From the NCBI RefSeq assembly GCF_014195685.1, contig NZ_JACICF010000001.1, positions 1,125,317 through 1,189,316 of the forward strand: 64,000 nucleotides of DNA. Reading direction: 5' to 3'. The position numbers and the translations under genes are program-made. The notes under the pieces are model-generated. The model saw nothing but the letters and a program-made list of their open reading frames with translations. It ran no database searches and was not told the DNA's origin. The DNA comes from Sphingomicrobium lutaoense (GTDB taxonomy: Bacteria; Pseudomonadota; Alphaproteobacteria; Sphingomonadales; Sphingomonadaceae). Below, one piece after another: positions 9,598 through 17,993 of the stretch; within the stretch, counting starts at the first letter, position 1; each line of letters opens with the position of its first letter.

Positions 9598-10446
9598 CTA
9601 CCACTTGGCGTCCGGATAGGTGCGCGGCAGGAACTGCATTACCGCGAGAAGATGGCCGAGATGTTCGCTGTGATGGCCGCGGCGGCCGCCGAGGATCGGG
9701 CGCTGGTCGGCGGGAGCTTCGAGCTGCGCTTCGGCGAGAATGTTCGCGAGCGCGGCGCGATAGTCGTCCTCGAACTCGCGCGGGTCGGCCGCGATGCCGC
9801 GTTCGATGAGTTCCTCGCGCTCCTTCGTGACTTCGAACAGTTCGGGGATGAAGCGCCAGTTCCAGTCGAGGCCGTCGGCCATTCGGCGGGCGCTTTCCTC
9901 GGTGCCGTCGCCGAGACGGATCACCCAGTCCGATGCCAGTTCGCGATGGTAGGCGACTTCCTTGACGCTCTTGGCGGCGATTTCGCGGACCTGCTGGTCG
10001 CTCGAGCCGGTGAGCCGTTCGAGGAGCATATGCTGCCAGGTCGAGAAGAGGAATTGGCGCGCCATCGTCTGGGCGAAATCGCCATTGGGCTGTTCGACCA
10101 TCAGGCAGTTCTTGAAGTCGAGCACGTCGCGGTGGAAGGCCAGCGCGTCGGCATCCTTGCCGTCGAGGCACTCGGCGGCCGCGCCGAGCCAATTGGTGGC
10201 CTGTCCGATGAGGTCGAGGCCCATGTTGGCGAGGCTGAGATCGACTTCGACGCTGGGCGCGTGGCCGCACCATTCGCCGAGCCGTTGTCCGAGGATCAGC
10301 GCATCGTCGCCCAGTTCGAGGAGATAGTCGACGCTGGCCTGGTCGCGTTCGCGGGTGACGGGCGCGTCGAAGGCGCCTTCGTCCTTGCCGTCACGCGCCT
10401 TGGCGGCGGCGACGTCCTTCTTGTCGATGATCGGCGGGCTGGACAT
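9598..10446 (-). CDS. paaC: Phenylacetyl-CoA epoxidase structural subunit PaaC
   Basis: A 282-residue ferritin-like subunit that partners PaaA in the 1,2-phenylacetyl-CoA epoxidase. Typical PaaC segments are DYLLELGDDALILGQRLGEWCGHAP, the helical core with MARQFLFSTWQ and VKEVAYHRELASDWVIRLGDGT, and a C-terminal GRRGHHSEHLGHLLAVMQFLPRTYP. About 30 hydrophilic residues precede the conserved start of the family; the E. coli protein is shorter, near 248 residues. The ATG overlaps the paaB stop by one base (TGATG). Confidence 0.94.
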   Translation of the reverse strand: MSSPPIIDKKDVAAAKARDGKDEGAFDAPVTRERDQASVDYLLELGDDALILGQRLGEWCGHAPSVEVDLSLANMGLDLIGQATNWLGAAAECLDGKDADALAFHRDVLDFKNCLMVEQPNGDFAQTMARQFLFSTWQHMLLERLTGSSDQQVREIAAKSVKEVAYHRELASDWVIRLGDGTEESARRMADGLDWNWRFIPELFEVTKEREELIERGIAADPREFEDDYRAALANILAEAQLEAPADQRPILGGRRGHHSEHLGHLLAVMQFLPRTYPDAKW

Positions 10447-10733
10447 CAGATATGCTTCACCTCGTCAGGGATCTCGTAGAAGGTCGGGTGGCGATAGACC
10501 TTGTCGCGCGCGGGTTCGAAGGTCTGGCCCGCTTCGTCGGGATCGGAAGCGACGATGTCGTTCGACTTGACCACCCAGAGGCTGACGCCTTCCATGCGGC
10601 GGGTATAGGTGTCGCGGGCGTGGTGGAGCGCCATTTCCTCGTCCGGCGCGTGGACCGATCCGACATGGCGATGGGCCAATCCGCCCTTGGCGCGGACGAA
10701 AACTTCCCAGAGGGGCCAGTCATGGCCGGTCAT
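10446..10733 (-). CDS. paaB: Phenylacetyl-CoA epoxidase subunit PaaB
   Basis: A 95-residue small subunit of the phenylacetyl-CoA epoxidase, which bridges PaaAC units in the multicomponent complex. The start (WPLWEVFVRAKGGLAHRHVGSVHAPD) and the ARDTYTRRMEGVSLWVV segment are diagnostic, and the length is standard. An AGGGAG ribosome-binding site precedes the ATG. It is followed by paaC with a one-base overlap and lies 66 bases downstream of paaA. Confidence 0.96.
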   Translation of the reverse strand: MTGHDWPLWEVFVRAKGGLAHRHVGSVHAPDEEMALHHARDTYTRRMEGVSLWVVKSNDIVASDPDEAGQTFEPARDKVYRHPTFYEIPDEVKHI

Positions 10734-10799
10734 GCGCGTCTCCCTTGTGACCGTGGATGGCGCGGAGCTTTACGCCCCTGCCCGAAGCGAAGGCAAGTG

Positions 10800-11795
10800 T
10801 CAGGCGACCTTCGCGGCGCGTTTCCTGGCGGCATGGGCGTCGGCGGCCTCGCGGACCCAGGCATTCTTTTCCCAGGCATCGCGGCGGGCCTTCATCCGCT
10901 CCTTGGCGACGGGGCCTTCGCCGCGCACCACGGCATAGAATTCCTCCCAGTCGATCTCGCCGAAGTCGTAGCCGCCCTTTTCCTCGTTCCAGGCGAGGTC
11001 GGAATCGGGAACGGTGAGGCCGAGGAATTCGGCCTGCGGAACGGTGATGTCGACGAATTTCTGCCGCAGTTCGTCATTGGTCTCGCGCTTGATGCGCCAG
11101 CGCATCGAGCGTTCGGTATTGGGCGACTTGTCGTCGGGCGGGCCGAACATCATGAGGCTGGGCCACCACCAGCGATTGAGCGCGTCCTGCGCCATGCGGC
11201 GCTGTTCCCCGGTGCCGTTGGCGAGCGCGATCATCGCTTCATAGCCCTGGCGCTGGTGGAAGCTTTCCTCCTTGCAGACGCGGACCATCGCGCGGGCATA
11301 GGGGCCGTAGCTGGTGCGCTGCAGGGGAACCTGGTTCATGATCGCCGCGCCGTCGACCAGCCAGCCGATCGCGGCGATATCCGCCCAGGTGAGCGTAGGA
11401 TAGTTGAAGATGGTGCTGTACTTCGCCTTGCCCGAATGGAGAGCCTCGACCATCTCCTCGCGGCTGGTGCCGAGCGTCTCGGCGGCGCAATAGAGATAGA
11501 GGCCGTGCCCGGCTTCGTCCTGCACCTTGGCGAGGAGGATCGCCTTGCGCCGCAGCGACGGCGCGCGGGTGATCCAGTTGCCTTCGGGAAGCATGCCGAC
11601 GATTTCCGAATGGGCGTGCTGCGAAATCTGGCGGACGAGGGTCTTTCGATAGGCCTCGGGCATCCAGTCCTTGGGTTCGATGAATTCGTCGGCGGCGACG
11701 CGCCGTTCGAATTCCTCCACCAGCGCGGGATCCTCGGCGCCGTCGATGGCGGTGACGTTGCGCTTGGGCTGCTTGTCCAGTTCGGTCGTGTACAT
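10800..11795 (-). CDS. paaA: Phenylacetyl-CoA epoxidase catalytic subunit PaaA
   Basis: A 331-residue diiron oxygenase subunit that converts phenylacetyl-CoA to ring-1,2-epoxyphenylacetyl-CoA. Metal-ligand helices are visible as [14 protein letters not shown] and [13 protein letters not shown], the paired E-x-x-H motifs of the bacterial multicomponent monooxygenase fold. Length and collinearity match PaaA throughout ([30 protein letters not shown]). It is the first gene of the minus-strand operon paaA-B-C-E, aminotransferase, E1, E2. The ribosome-binding site before the ATG at 11795 is weak. No PaaX- or PaaR-type regulator is visible beside it. Confidence 0.96.
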   Translation of the reverse strand: MYTTELDKQPKRNVTAIDGAEDPALVEEFERRVAADEFIEPKDWMPEAYRKTLVRQISQHAHSEIVGMLPEGNWITRAPSLRRKAILLAKVQDEAGHGLYLYCAAETLGTSREEMVEALHSGKAKYSTIFNYPTLTWADIAAIGWLVDGAAIMNQVPLQRTSYGPYARAMVRVCKEESFHQRQGYEAMIALANGTGEQRRMAQDALNRWWWPSLMMFGPPDDKSPNTERSMRWRIKRETNDELRQKFVDITVPQAEFLGLTVPDSDLAWNEEKGGYDFGEIDWEEFYAVVRGEGPVAKERMKARRDAWEKNAWVREAADAHAARKRAAKVA

Positions 11796-11868
11796 GGCGC
11801 CTAGATAGGCATGAAACGGGGGATTTTCAATCCGATCCGAAGGCCCCCTTCAGCCCATGCGGGACGGG

Positions 11869-12375
11869 TCATTCATAATCCACGACGACTTCGATCGTGC
11901 CCTCATAGTCGCCCGAGGAATCGGGTTCGATGCGGATCGCGCCGCCGACCGCGAAGTCGAGGCCCTTGTTGCCATTGTTGGGCAATTGGATCCGGTCGGG
12001 ACCGTCGGGCGTGAACGCGAGCCGCGAGCCGTCGATCGGATTGACGAGATCATTGGCGACGATGGTGACGATGACCGCGGCCTCCTTCGAGCCTTTGACA
12101 TTATAGAGCGCGGGCATCGCCACCCCGCTGCAGGCAAGCGGAGCCGGACAATCGAGCGTTCCGTCCTGCCCGATGCTGATGGTGACCGGCGAAGCGATCG
12201 TGGGCACCGCGACCGTGCCGAAATCCAGGTCCTGCAGCGAAGTGAGCGAAAGCGGCTTGAGGACCTTCACCTTGACCTTGGCGCCCTGCGACTTGCCCTG
12301 CGCGCTCGCTTCGCCCGGCGCAGCGAAAAGCGCGCCTGCGAGTGAGAGTGTGGCAAATAGGTTCCGAAGCTGCAT
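11869..12375 (-). CDS. Secreted DUF4402-domain protein
   Basis: A 168-residue exported protein with a clear signal peptide (LRNLFATLSLAGALF, cleavage near ASAQ). It is followed by a DUF4402-type beta-rich domain: the LDFGTVAVP opening, a lone disulfide-capable pair in LDCPAPLACSG, and the closing GGAIRIEPDSSGDYEGTIEVVVDYE. Members are surface or periplasmic proteins of unknown function, sometimes near pili. The start at 12375 is chosen because an AAAGG site lies a suitable distance upstream; an ATG at 12393 is also possible. The C-terminus lies 73 bases from the start of paaA, in the same direction, so this gene could be read into the paa operon. Confidence 0.75.
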   Translation of the reverse strand: MQLRNLFATLSLAGALFAAPGEASAQGKSQGAKVKVKVLKPLSLTSLQDLDFGTVAVPTIASPVTISIGQDGTLDCPAPLACSGVAMPALYNVKGSKEAAVIVTIVANDLVNPIDGSRLAFTPDGPDRIQLPNNGNKGLDFAVGGAIRIEPDSSGDYEGTIEVVVDYE

Positions 12376-12457
12376 GGCCGCCTTTTCGAGCATCTGAGCA
12401 TTTCGCTTGCCTGCCCTTTTGGCGATGCGTGGTAAAAAAGGCGTTAACCATGCGCCC

Positions 12458-13054
12458 TCAGCGCTGGGCGAGCGCCTCCTCGACCTGGCCGAGCCGGTCC
12501 TTGCCGAAATAGAGATCATCGCCGAGCAGGAAGGCGGGCACGCCAAAGGCGCCTTTTTCATAAGCCGCCTCGGTATGGGCGCGCAGCCGGTCCTTCACCG
12601 CCTGGTCGGCGGTCGCTTCGATCAGGCGGTCGGCATCGAGCCCGGCCTCGGCGAGCGAAGCGTGGAGCCGTTCGGGATCGTCGAGCTTGCGCGGCTCTTC
12701 CCACATGAAATGGAACAGCGCCTCGGCGAGGTCGGCCCGCTCCTCCTCTTTCGCGGCGCAGACGGTGCGCATCGCCATCACGCTGTTCACGGGAAAGTCG
12801 GGGTTCCAGCGGAAATTGTCGATGCCGTGCCGGTCCATGAAGCGGTGGAATTCCAGCCGTTCATAATCGAGCTTCTTCGGCACCTCAGCAAAGGCGACCA
12901 TCGGTGCGCGGTTTCCGCTCAATTTGAACAGCCCGCCAAGAAGCACCGGGACATAGTCGAACCAGCGTCCGCTGCGCGCCTCCACCTCGGGCAGGACGCG
13001 GTGAACGAGATAGGCATTTGGACTGGCGACATCGAAGAGAAATTGGGGCGTCAT
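12458..13054 (-). CDS. DsbA-family / 2-hydroxychromene-2-carboxylate isomerase-like protein
   Basis: A 198-residue thioredoxin-fold protein of the kappa-GST / HCCA isomerase group. It begins FLFDVASPNAYLVHRVLPEVEAR, where the redox CxxC is replaced by SPNAY as in the isomerases. Internal NPDFPVNSVMAMR and the C-terminal GAFGVPAFLLGDDLYFGKDRL are typical. HCCA isomerases act in naphthalene catabolism with glutathione; many sphingomonad members have no proven substrate. Three consecutive ATGs lie at 13060, 13057 and 13054; GGAAGG sits 1, 4 and 7 bases before them respectively, so the third is preferred. It lies between the two paa blocks, divergent from paaG. Confidence 0.78.
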   Translation of the reverse strand: MTPQFLFDVASPNAYLVHRVLPEVEARSGRWFDYVPVLLGGLFKLSGNRAPMVAFAEVPKKLDYERLEFHRFMDRHGIDNFRWNPDFPVNSVMAMRTVCAAKEEERADLAEALFHFMWEEPRKLDDPERLHASLAEAGLDADRLIEATADQAVKDRLRAHTEAAYEKGAFGVPAFLLGDDLYFGKDRLGQVEEALAQR

Positions 13055-13210
13055 CATCATGCCTTCCAAACCGGCGGGAGGACCCCGGACGAGCCCCCTG
13101 CCCGTCCCCTCGCCTCCGCCCTTTTTGGAGGATCGACACTAGACGCGGGCGCGCATGGTCGGCAAATCGCCCGCAAGACGTAGCGACCGATGGACGAGGG
13201 GGAGCCGAGG

Positions 13211-13984
13211 ATGGAGACGATTCGCACCGAGAGAGACGGTCATGTGGTGACCATCACCTTGAACCGGCCCGACCGGCTCAACAGCTTTACCCGCGACATG
13301 CATGGCGAGTTGCAGGCGGCATTCGGGTCGCTCGGCGATGCCCGGGTGGTGATCCTGACCGGCGAGGGTCGCGGTTTCTGCGCGGGGCAGGATCTCAACG
13401 ATCGCAATGTCGCGCCCGGCGAAGCGGTCGACCTGGGCGAGACGGTCGAGCAATGCTGGAACCCGCTCATCCGCCTACTCGCGACGATCGAGCAGCCGGT
13501 AATCGCCAAGGTCAATGGCGTGGCAGCGGGCGCGGGCGCAAATATCGCGCTGGCGTGCGACATAATCTTCGCGGCGCGTTCGGCCAAGTTCATCCAGAGT
13601 TTCTCGGCGCTGGGTCTCATTCCCGACAGCGGGGGCAGCTGGCACCTGCCGCGCCTTGTCGGCCAGCAGCGCGCGCTTGGTCTTGCGCTGACCGGCCAGC
13701 CGCTGATGGCCGAGGATGCCGAGCGCTGGGGCCTTATCTGGAAAGCGGTCGATGACGAACAGCTCGACGGGGAAGTCGAGAAGGTCGCGAAGAAGCTCGC
13801 CTCGTTGCCGCCGCTGGGGCTGGCGGCGATCAAGAAGATGATCCGCACCAGCTGGAGCCGGACGCTCGACGAGGAACTCGACCTTCAGCGCGACGAGATG
13901 CGGCGGCTCGGTTTCACCGAGGATTATCGCGAGGGCGTGGCCGCCTTCCTTGAAAAGCGCGAGCCGAGTTTCAGCGGACGCTAG
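13211..13984 (+). CDS. paaG: PaaG: 1,2-epoxyphenylacetyl-CoA isomerase (crotonase fold)
   Basis: A 257-residue enoyl-CoA hydratase/isomerase-superfamily enzyme. PaaG converts ring-1,2-epoxyphenylacetyl-CoA to the seven-membered oxepin-CoA. Seen: the N-terminal VVTITLNRPDRLNSF, the oxyanion-hole segments RGFCAGQDLNDR and GVAAGAGANIALACD, and the catalytic-region LGLIPDSGGSW with the aspartate characteristic of PaaG/PaaB-type isomerases. The ATG at 13211 is preferred over one at 13190 because GGGGAG lies 6 bases upstream of it. It ends in a 14-base tail-to-tail overlap with the PilZ gene. The metabolic partners paaABCE and paaZ lie on either side. Confidence 0.88.
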   Translation: METIRTERDGHVVTITLNRPDRLNSFTRDMHGELQAAFGSLGDARVVILTGEGRGFCAGQDLNDRNVAPGEAVDLGETVEQCWNPLIRLLATIEQPVIAKVNGVAAGAGANIALACDIIFAARSAKFIQSFSALGLIPDSGGSWHLPRLVGQQRALGLALTGQPLMAEDAERWGLIWKAVDDEQLDGEVEKVAKKLASLPPLGLAAIKKMIRTSWSRTLDEELDLQRDEMRRLGFTEDYREGVAAFLEKREPSFSGR

Positions 13985-14447
13985 CCAGCGCGGCCTCGAT
14001 CCGGCTGACCGGCGAAGCGAAGAATTGCTGGACCATCGTGAAGGCGGCGACCGAGGCCGTCACGGCGAGAAGGCCCGCGACCGCATATTCGAACATCCGC
14101 GCCTGCTGACGGCTGCGCTCACCGCTGGGCGGGCGCCGTTCGTGGCGGCGATCGACCGCCAGGCCGAAGCTGCGCCGCCGCGCCGGGCGGTCGTTGATGA
14201 TCGCGAAGACTTCCAGTTCGTCCTGCGTGCGGGCGCCGACCTTGCCCGCCTCGCTCCACATCACCTGCGCGACGATGACGTGGCGACCTCGGCGGATCTC
14301 GAGGAAATGCCCGCGCGAATAGGGTTCCTGGCAATGGAACATGAGGCCGTTGGCCGAGAGGTTGAGGATCGTGGCGTCATGCCAGTCCGTGCCCTTTCGC
14401 AATCGCGCCGGTACCATCGTGGGTACGCGCTCTTCACGAGCTTTCAT
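13971..14447 (-). CDS. PilZ-domain protein with C-terminal membrane helix
   Basis: A 158-residue protein. An N-terminal PilZ-like domain (about 1-75) starts with an Arg-rich segment (REERVPTMVPARLRK) and continues DATILNLSANGLMFHC, the D/N-x-S-x-x-G motif used with the arginines to bind cyclic-di-GMP. A basic linker follows (about 90-115), then a single hydrophobic helix (EYAVAGLLAVTASVAAFTMV) and a short tail. The order PilZ then membrane anchor would place the sensor in the cytoplasm. The canonical RxxxR is imperfect here, so ligand binding is uncertain. An ATG at 14456 is an alternative start. No c-di-GMP enzymes adjoin it. Confidence 0.72.
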   Translation of the reverse strand: MKAREERVPTMVPARLRKGTDWHDATILNLSANGLMFHCQEPYSRGHFLEIRRGRHVIVAQVMWSEAGKVGARTQDELEVFAIINDRPARRRSFGLAVDRRHERRPPSGERSRQQARMFEYAVAGLLAVTASVAAFTMVQQFFASPVSRIEAALASVR

Positions 14448-14614
14448 CGGCAACATTCTCCCATCCGAGCATTGGATTGCGGGTGCCCGAGGGGTTAGGT
14501 CGCCATGCTGTCCGGAAGATTACCTCTCCGTCCGAAACGGTCCCTTCCGCGAAGGCGGTTGCCCCTGCCCCCGCCCGTTGGCTAGGGCATTCGGGCAGTC
14601 AGAAAGGCCAAGTG

Positions 14615-16636
14615 ATGAAAACGATCGAACTGATGAATTATGCGCGCGGCGAATGGGTGTGCGGTGCGGGCGATCTGCGCCCGATCCCCAGCGCCATCGA
14701 CGGAAGCGAAGTCGCGCGGACCGGTTCGGACGGCCTGGATTTCAAGGCCATGCTCGACCATGCGCGCAAGGTCGGCGGACCGGCGCTGCGGGCGATGACT
14801 TTCCATGAGCGGGCCTGGATGCTGAAGTCGCTCGGTCTCGCCATCATGGAGCGAAAAGAGGAGCTATATGCGCTCAATCCCCATTCGGGCGCGACGCGCA
14901 AGGACGGCTGGATCGACATCGACGGGGGTGCGCTGACGCTGCTCAGCTATTCGTCGAAGGGTCGCAAGGAACTCCCGGATGCCAAGGTCCTGCTCGACGG
15001 GGCGCTCGAACCCCTGTCGAAGGAAGGCAATTTCGTCGGCCAGCACATCCTTAGCCCGATGCAGGGCGCGGCGGTACATATCAACGCCTTCAACTTCCCC
15101 GTCTGGGGGATGCTCGAGAAGATGGCGCCGACGCTGCTTGCGGGAATGCCGTGCATCGTGAAGCCCGCGACCGCGACCAGCTATCTCACCGAAGCGGCGT
15201 TCCGCATCCTCATCGAGACGGGCGTGCTTCCCGACGGGGCGGTGCAGCTGATCGTCGGCGGGGTCGGCGACCTGTTCGAACATCTGAATGGTCAGGACAT
15301 CGTCAGCTTCACCGGCTCGGCGCAGACCGCGGGCAAGCTCAAGAACCATCCTACCGTGCTGCGCGAGAGCGTGCGCTTCATCGCCGAGCAGGACAGCCTC
15401 AATGCCTCGATGCTGGGGCTCGATGCTGCGCCCGGCACGCCGGAGTTCGACCTGTTCATCCGCGAGGTCGTCACCGAGATGACGGTTAAGGCGGGGCAGA
15501 AATGCACCGCGATCCGCCGCGTGATGGCGCCCGCCGAGCATCTCGACGCGGTCGAGAAGGCGATCCGCGAGAAATTGGCGGCGATGACCATCGGCGATCC
15601 GCGCGAGAAGGAAACGCAGCTGGGCTGCCTTGTCAGCCGGTCACAGCGCGACGATGTGCGCGCCAAGGTGGCCGAACTGGTCGCGGGCGGTGCGCGGATC
15701 GTGCATGGCGATCCCGAGGCCGAGGTCGGCCCCGAGGGCGGCGCCGCGATTTCGCCCGTGCTGTTGCGCGCCGACGATCCCTGGAGCGCCGATGCTGTGC
15801 ATGATGTCGAGGCCTTCGGGCCGGTCGCCACCGTGATGCCCTACCAGGACGTCGAGGATGCGATCGCGCTCGCCAATCGCGGCCAGGGGAGCCTGGCGCT
15901 TTCGCTGTTCAGCAATGACCGCGAACTGGCGGGACGCTTCATTCGCGGCGCGGCGGCCTTTCACGGGCGGATGCTGGTGATCAACCGTCACAATGGCCGC
16001 GAATCGACCGGTCATGGTTCTCCGCTTCCGGTACTCGTCCATGGCGGGCCGGGCCGTGCGGGCGGGTCGGAGGAAATGGGCGGGATCCGCGGAGTGAAAC
16101 ATTACATGCAGCGCACCGCGATCCAGTCGACGCCCGACATGATCGCGGCGATCAGCGATCAATATGTGCCCGGCGGACCCAAGCGGCTGATCGACACCCA
16201 TCCCTTCAGGCTCAAGATGAGCGAATTGGAAATCGGCGACACGCTCAAGACCGAGAGCCGGACGGTGACGGTCGAGGATATCGAGCATTTCGCCGAGTTC
16301 ACGGGCGACAATTTCTACGCCCATATGGACGAGGAAGCCGCCAAGGCCTCGCCCATATTCGAGGGGCGGGTCGCACATGGCTATCTTATCCTCAGCTTTG
16401 CCGCCGGGCTGTTCGTCCATCCCGACCCCGGCCCCGTGCTGGCCAATACGGGCCTCGAGAACCTGCGCTTCCTCACTCCGCTCTATCCCGGCGATAGCAT
16501 GCGGGTCGAGCTGACCGTGCGGTCCAAGTCGATCAAGTCGGACGAAACCGGCGTGGTCAAATGGGCGGTCGAGATCTTCAACCAGAAGGACGAGATGGTC
16601 GCGACCTACGACCTTCTCACCGAGAACACTCCCTAG
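14615..16636 (+). CDS. paaZ: PaaZ: oxepin-CoA hydrolase / semialdehyde dehydrogenase fusion
   Basis: A 673-residue bifunctional enzyme that opens oxepin-CoA and oxidises the resulting aldehyde in the phenylacetyl-CoA pathway. Residues 1 to about 520 form an aldehyde dehydrogenase domain with the catalytic cysteine in AGQKCTAIRR and the general base in FIAEQDSLNA. The C-terminal part (about 530-673) is a MaoC-like hydratase with the paired catalytic Asp/His in FTGDNFYAHMDEEAA. Length and order match PaaZ (about 680 residues). The ATG at 14615 follows an AGAAAGG site; the open frame extends upstream without homology. A bidirectional terminator follows. Confidence 0.95.
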   Translation: MKTIELMNYARGEWVCGAGDLRPIPSAIDGSEVARTGSDGLDFKAMLDHARKVGGPALRAMTFHERAWMLKSLGLAIMERKEELYALNPHSGATRKDGWIDIDGGALTLLSYSSKGRKELPDAKVLLDGALEPLSKEGNFVGQHILSPMQGAAVHINAFNFPVWGMLEKMAPTLLAGMPCIVKPATATSYLTEAAFRILIETGVLPDGAVQLIVGGVGDLFEHLNGQDIVSFTGSAQTAGKLKNHPTVLRESVRFIAEQDSLNASMLGLDAAPGTPEFDLFIREVVTEMTVKAGQKCTAIRRVMAPAEHLDAVEKAIREKLAAMTIGDPREKETQLGCLVSRSQRDDVRAKVAELVAGGARIVHGDPEAEVGPEGGAAISPVLLRADDPWSADAVHDVEAFGPVATVMPYQDVEDAIALANRGQGSLALSLFSNDRELAGRFIRGAAAFHGRMLVINRHNGRESTGHGSPLPVLVHGGPGRAGGSEEMGGIRGVKHYMQRTAIQSTPDMIAAISDQYVPGGPKRLIDTHPFRLKMSELEIGDTLKTESRTVTVEDIEHFAEFTGDNFYAHMDEEAAKASPIFEGRVAHGYLILSFAAGLFVHPDPGPVLANTGLENLRFLTPLYPGDSMRVELTVRSKSIKSDETGVVKWAVEIFNQKDEMVATYDLLTENTP

Positions 16637-16658
16637 GCGAGATATCGTTGGCCGAATC

Positions 16659-16690
16659 AAAAGAGGCCCGGCGTGATGCCGGGCCTTTTC
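16659..16690. terminator. Bidirectional terminator between paaZ and atpF
   Basis: An 8-bp perfect stem (GGCCCGGC at 16665-16672, GCCGGGCC at 16678-16685) has A-rich sequence on its left and TTTTC on its right. It serves paaZ on the plus strand and the ATP synthase F0 operon on the minus strand. Confidence 0.8.
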
Positions 16691-16712
16691 CGTTGGTGAT
16701 GCAGTGAAGCCG

Positions 16713-17219
16713 TCAGAGCTTGGCGATGGCGTCTTCAACCAGCGCGGCGTCAGCCTTCTCGTCGTTCTTTTCGGCGATGATGCGCGCGGCTGCCGCGGTG
16801 GCCGCGTTGGCGGTGATCGCCTTCAGTTCGGCAATCGCCGCGCGCTGTTCGGACGCGATCTTGGCTTCGGCCATCGCCTTCTTGCGGGCGACCATGTCCT
16901 TGGCGTCGGCAGCAGCCTTGGCGACGATCGCGTCGGCATCCTGCTCGGCGCGGGCGACGATCGCGGCGGCATCCTTTTCGGCGGCCTTGGCCTTGGCTTC
17001 ATATTCGGCCTTGAGCGCCTCGGCTTCCTCGCGGAGCTTTTTCGCTTCGTCGAGCTGCGCCTTGATCTCCTCGATCTTGACGTCGAGTGCCTTGCCGACC
17101 GCGCTCGGCACTTTCTTCCAGATCATCAGGCCGATGACGACTGCCATCGACAAGGCGACCCAGACCGCGCCGTCGGTGAAATAGCCGGCGCCTTCGGCGG
17201 CGAGCATCAGCTCAACCAT
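16713..17219 (-). CDS. atpF: ATP synthase F0 subunit b
   Basis: A 168-residue stator subunit: one N-terminal membrane helix (VWVALSMAVVIGLMIW) and a long charged Ala/Glu/Lys coiled coil to the C-terminus. It is the last gene of the F0 operon and overlaps the preceding b' gene by 8 bases. Two different b-type subunits (b and b') are usual in alphaproteobacteria, where they form a heterodimeric stalk linking F0 to F1. The F1 genes are not in this window. Confidence 0.92.
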   Translation of the reverse strand: MVELMLAAEGAGYFTDGAVWVALSMAVVIGLMIWKKVPSAVGKALDVKIEEIKAQLDEAKKLREEAEALKAEYEAKAKAAEKDAAAIVARAEQDADAIVAKAAADAKDMVARKKAMAEAKIASEQRAAIAELKAITANAATAAAARIIAEKNDEKADAALVEDAIAKL

Positions 17220-17706
17220 GGTTCAGCTCCTTGGCCACCGCCTGGCGGGCGGCCTTTTCGTCGACGGCGAGCGGCGTAACCTTGCCGACCATGTCCGCCG
17301 CGGCCTGCGCTGCGACATCCTCGATCTCGGCCATCGCCGCGGCACGGGCCGCCGCGAGCGCCTCGGCGGCCTCGTCCAGCTTCTTGTTGATGCTGGTCTC
17401 GGCGCGCTTGAGGCTGGCCTCGGTCTTCTTGGCGGCGGTTGCCTTGGCTTCGGCCGTCAGGCGGCTCGCTTCGGCGCGGCTCCGGTCCATCGCTTCGCGA
17501 TAGCCGTCTTCCAGCGCGTCGGCGCGTGCCTGAGCGGCCTCTGCCTCCTTGAGGTCAGCGGCGATCTGGCTGTCGCGCATTTCCACCGTCGACAGCACCT
17601 TGGGCAGCATGCCGTAGCCGATGACGATGACGGACAGCCCGAAGAAGATCGCCAGCCAGAACAGCTGCGATGCGTAGATTTCGCCGATTTGGGCAATCTG
17701 CGGCAT
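17212..17706 (-). CDS. atpF': ATP synthase F0 subunit b'
   Basis: A 164-residue second stator subunit with an N-terminal membrane helix (LFWLAIFFGLSVIVIGYGMLP), the conserved VEMRDSQIAADLKEAE start of the coiled coil, and an Ala-rich helical tail. It lies between atpE and atpF, the standard alphaproteobacterial order. Confidence 0.92.
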   Translation of the reverse strand: MPQIAQIGEIYASQLFWLAIFFGLSVIVIGYGMLPKVLSTVEMRDSQIAADLKEAEAAQARADALEDGYREAMDRSRAEASRLTAEAKATAAKKTEASLKRAETSINKKLDEAAEALAAARAAAMAEIEDVAAQAAADMVGKVTPLAVDEKAARQAVAKELNHG

Positions 17707-17737
17707 GTGCCGACCCCTTGTATCCAGTTCGTAGTGG

Positions 17738-17965
17738 TTAGACGACGAAGAGGAGGATCATCGCAACGACGAACGCCAGCAGGCCGAGAAGTTCGGTCAC
17801 GGCGAAGCCGATGAGGAGGCGGCCCTGCTGGCCGTCGGCGGCTGCCGGGTTGCGCAGCGCGCTCGAGAGGAAGCTGCCCCAGATGTTACCCACACCCAGC
17901 GCGGCCATGCCAACACCGATGGCGGCCAGACCGGCACCGATCAATTTTGCGGCTTCTGCGTCCAT
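17738..17965 (-). CDS. atpE: ATP synthase F0 subunit c
   Basis: A 75-residue proteolipid with two membrane helices. The first carries the glycine-rich GAGLAAIGVGMAALGVGNIWG packing motif; the polar loop is ALRNPAA. The second helix holds the proton-binding glutamate (GFAVTELLGLLAFVVAMIL). It forms the rotating c-ring. Confidence 0.96.
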   Translation of the reverse strand: MDAEAAKLIGAGLAAIGVGMAALGVGNIWGSFLSSALRNPAAADGQQGRLLIGFAVTELLGLLAFVVAMILLFVV

Positions 17966-17993
17966 GTTGAAAAACTCCTAGTTGAAAATTCGA

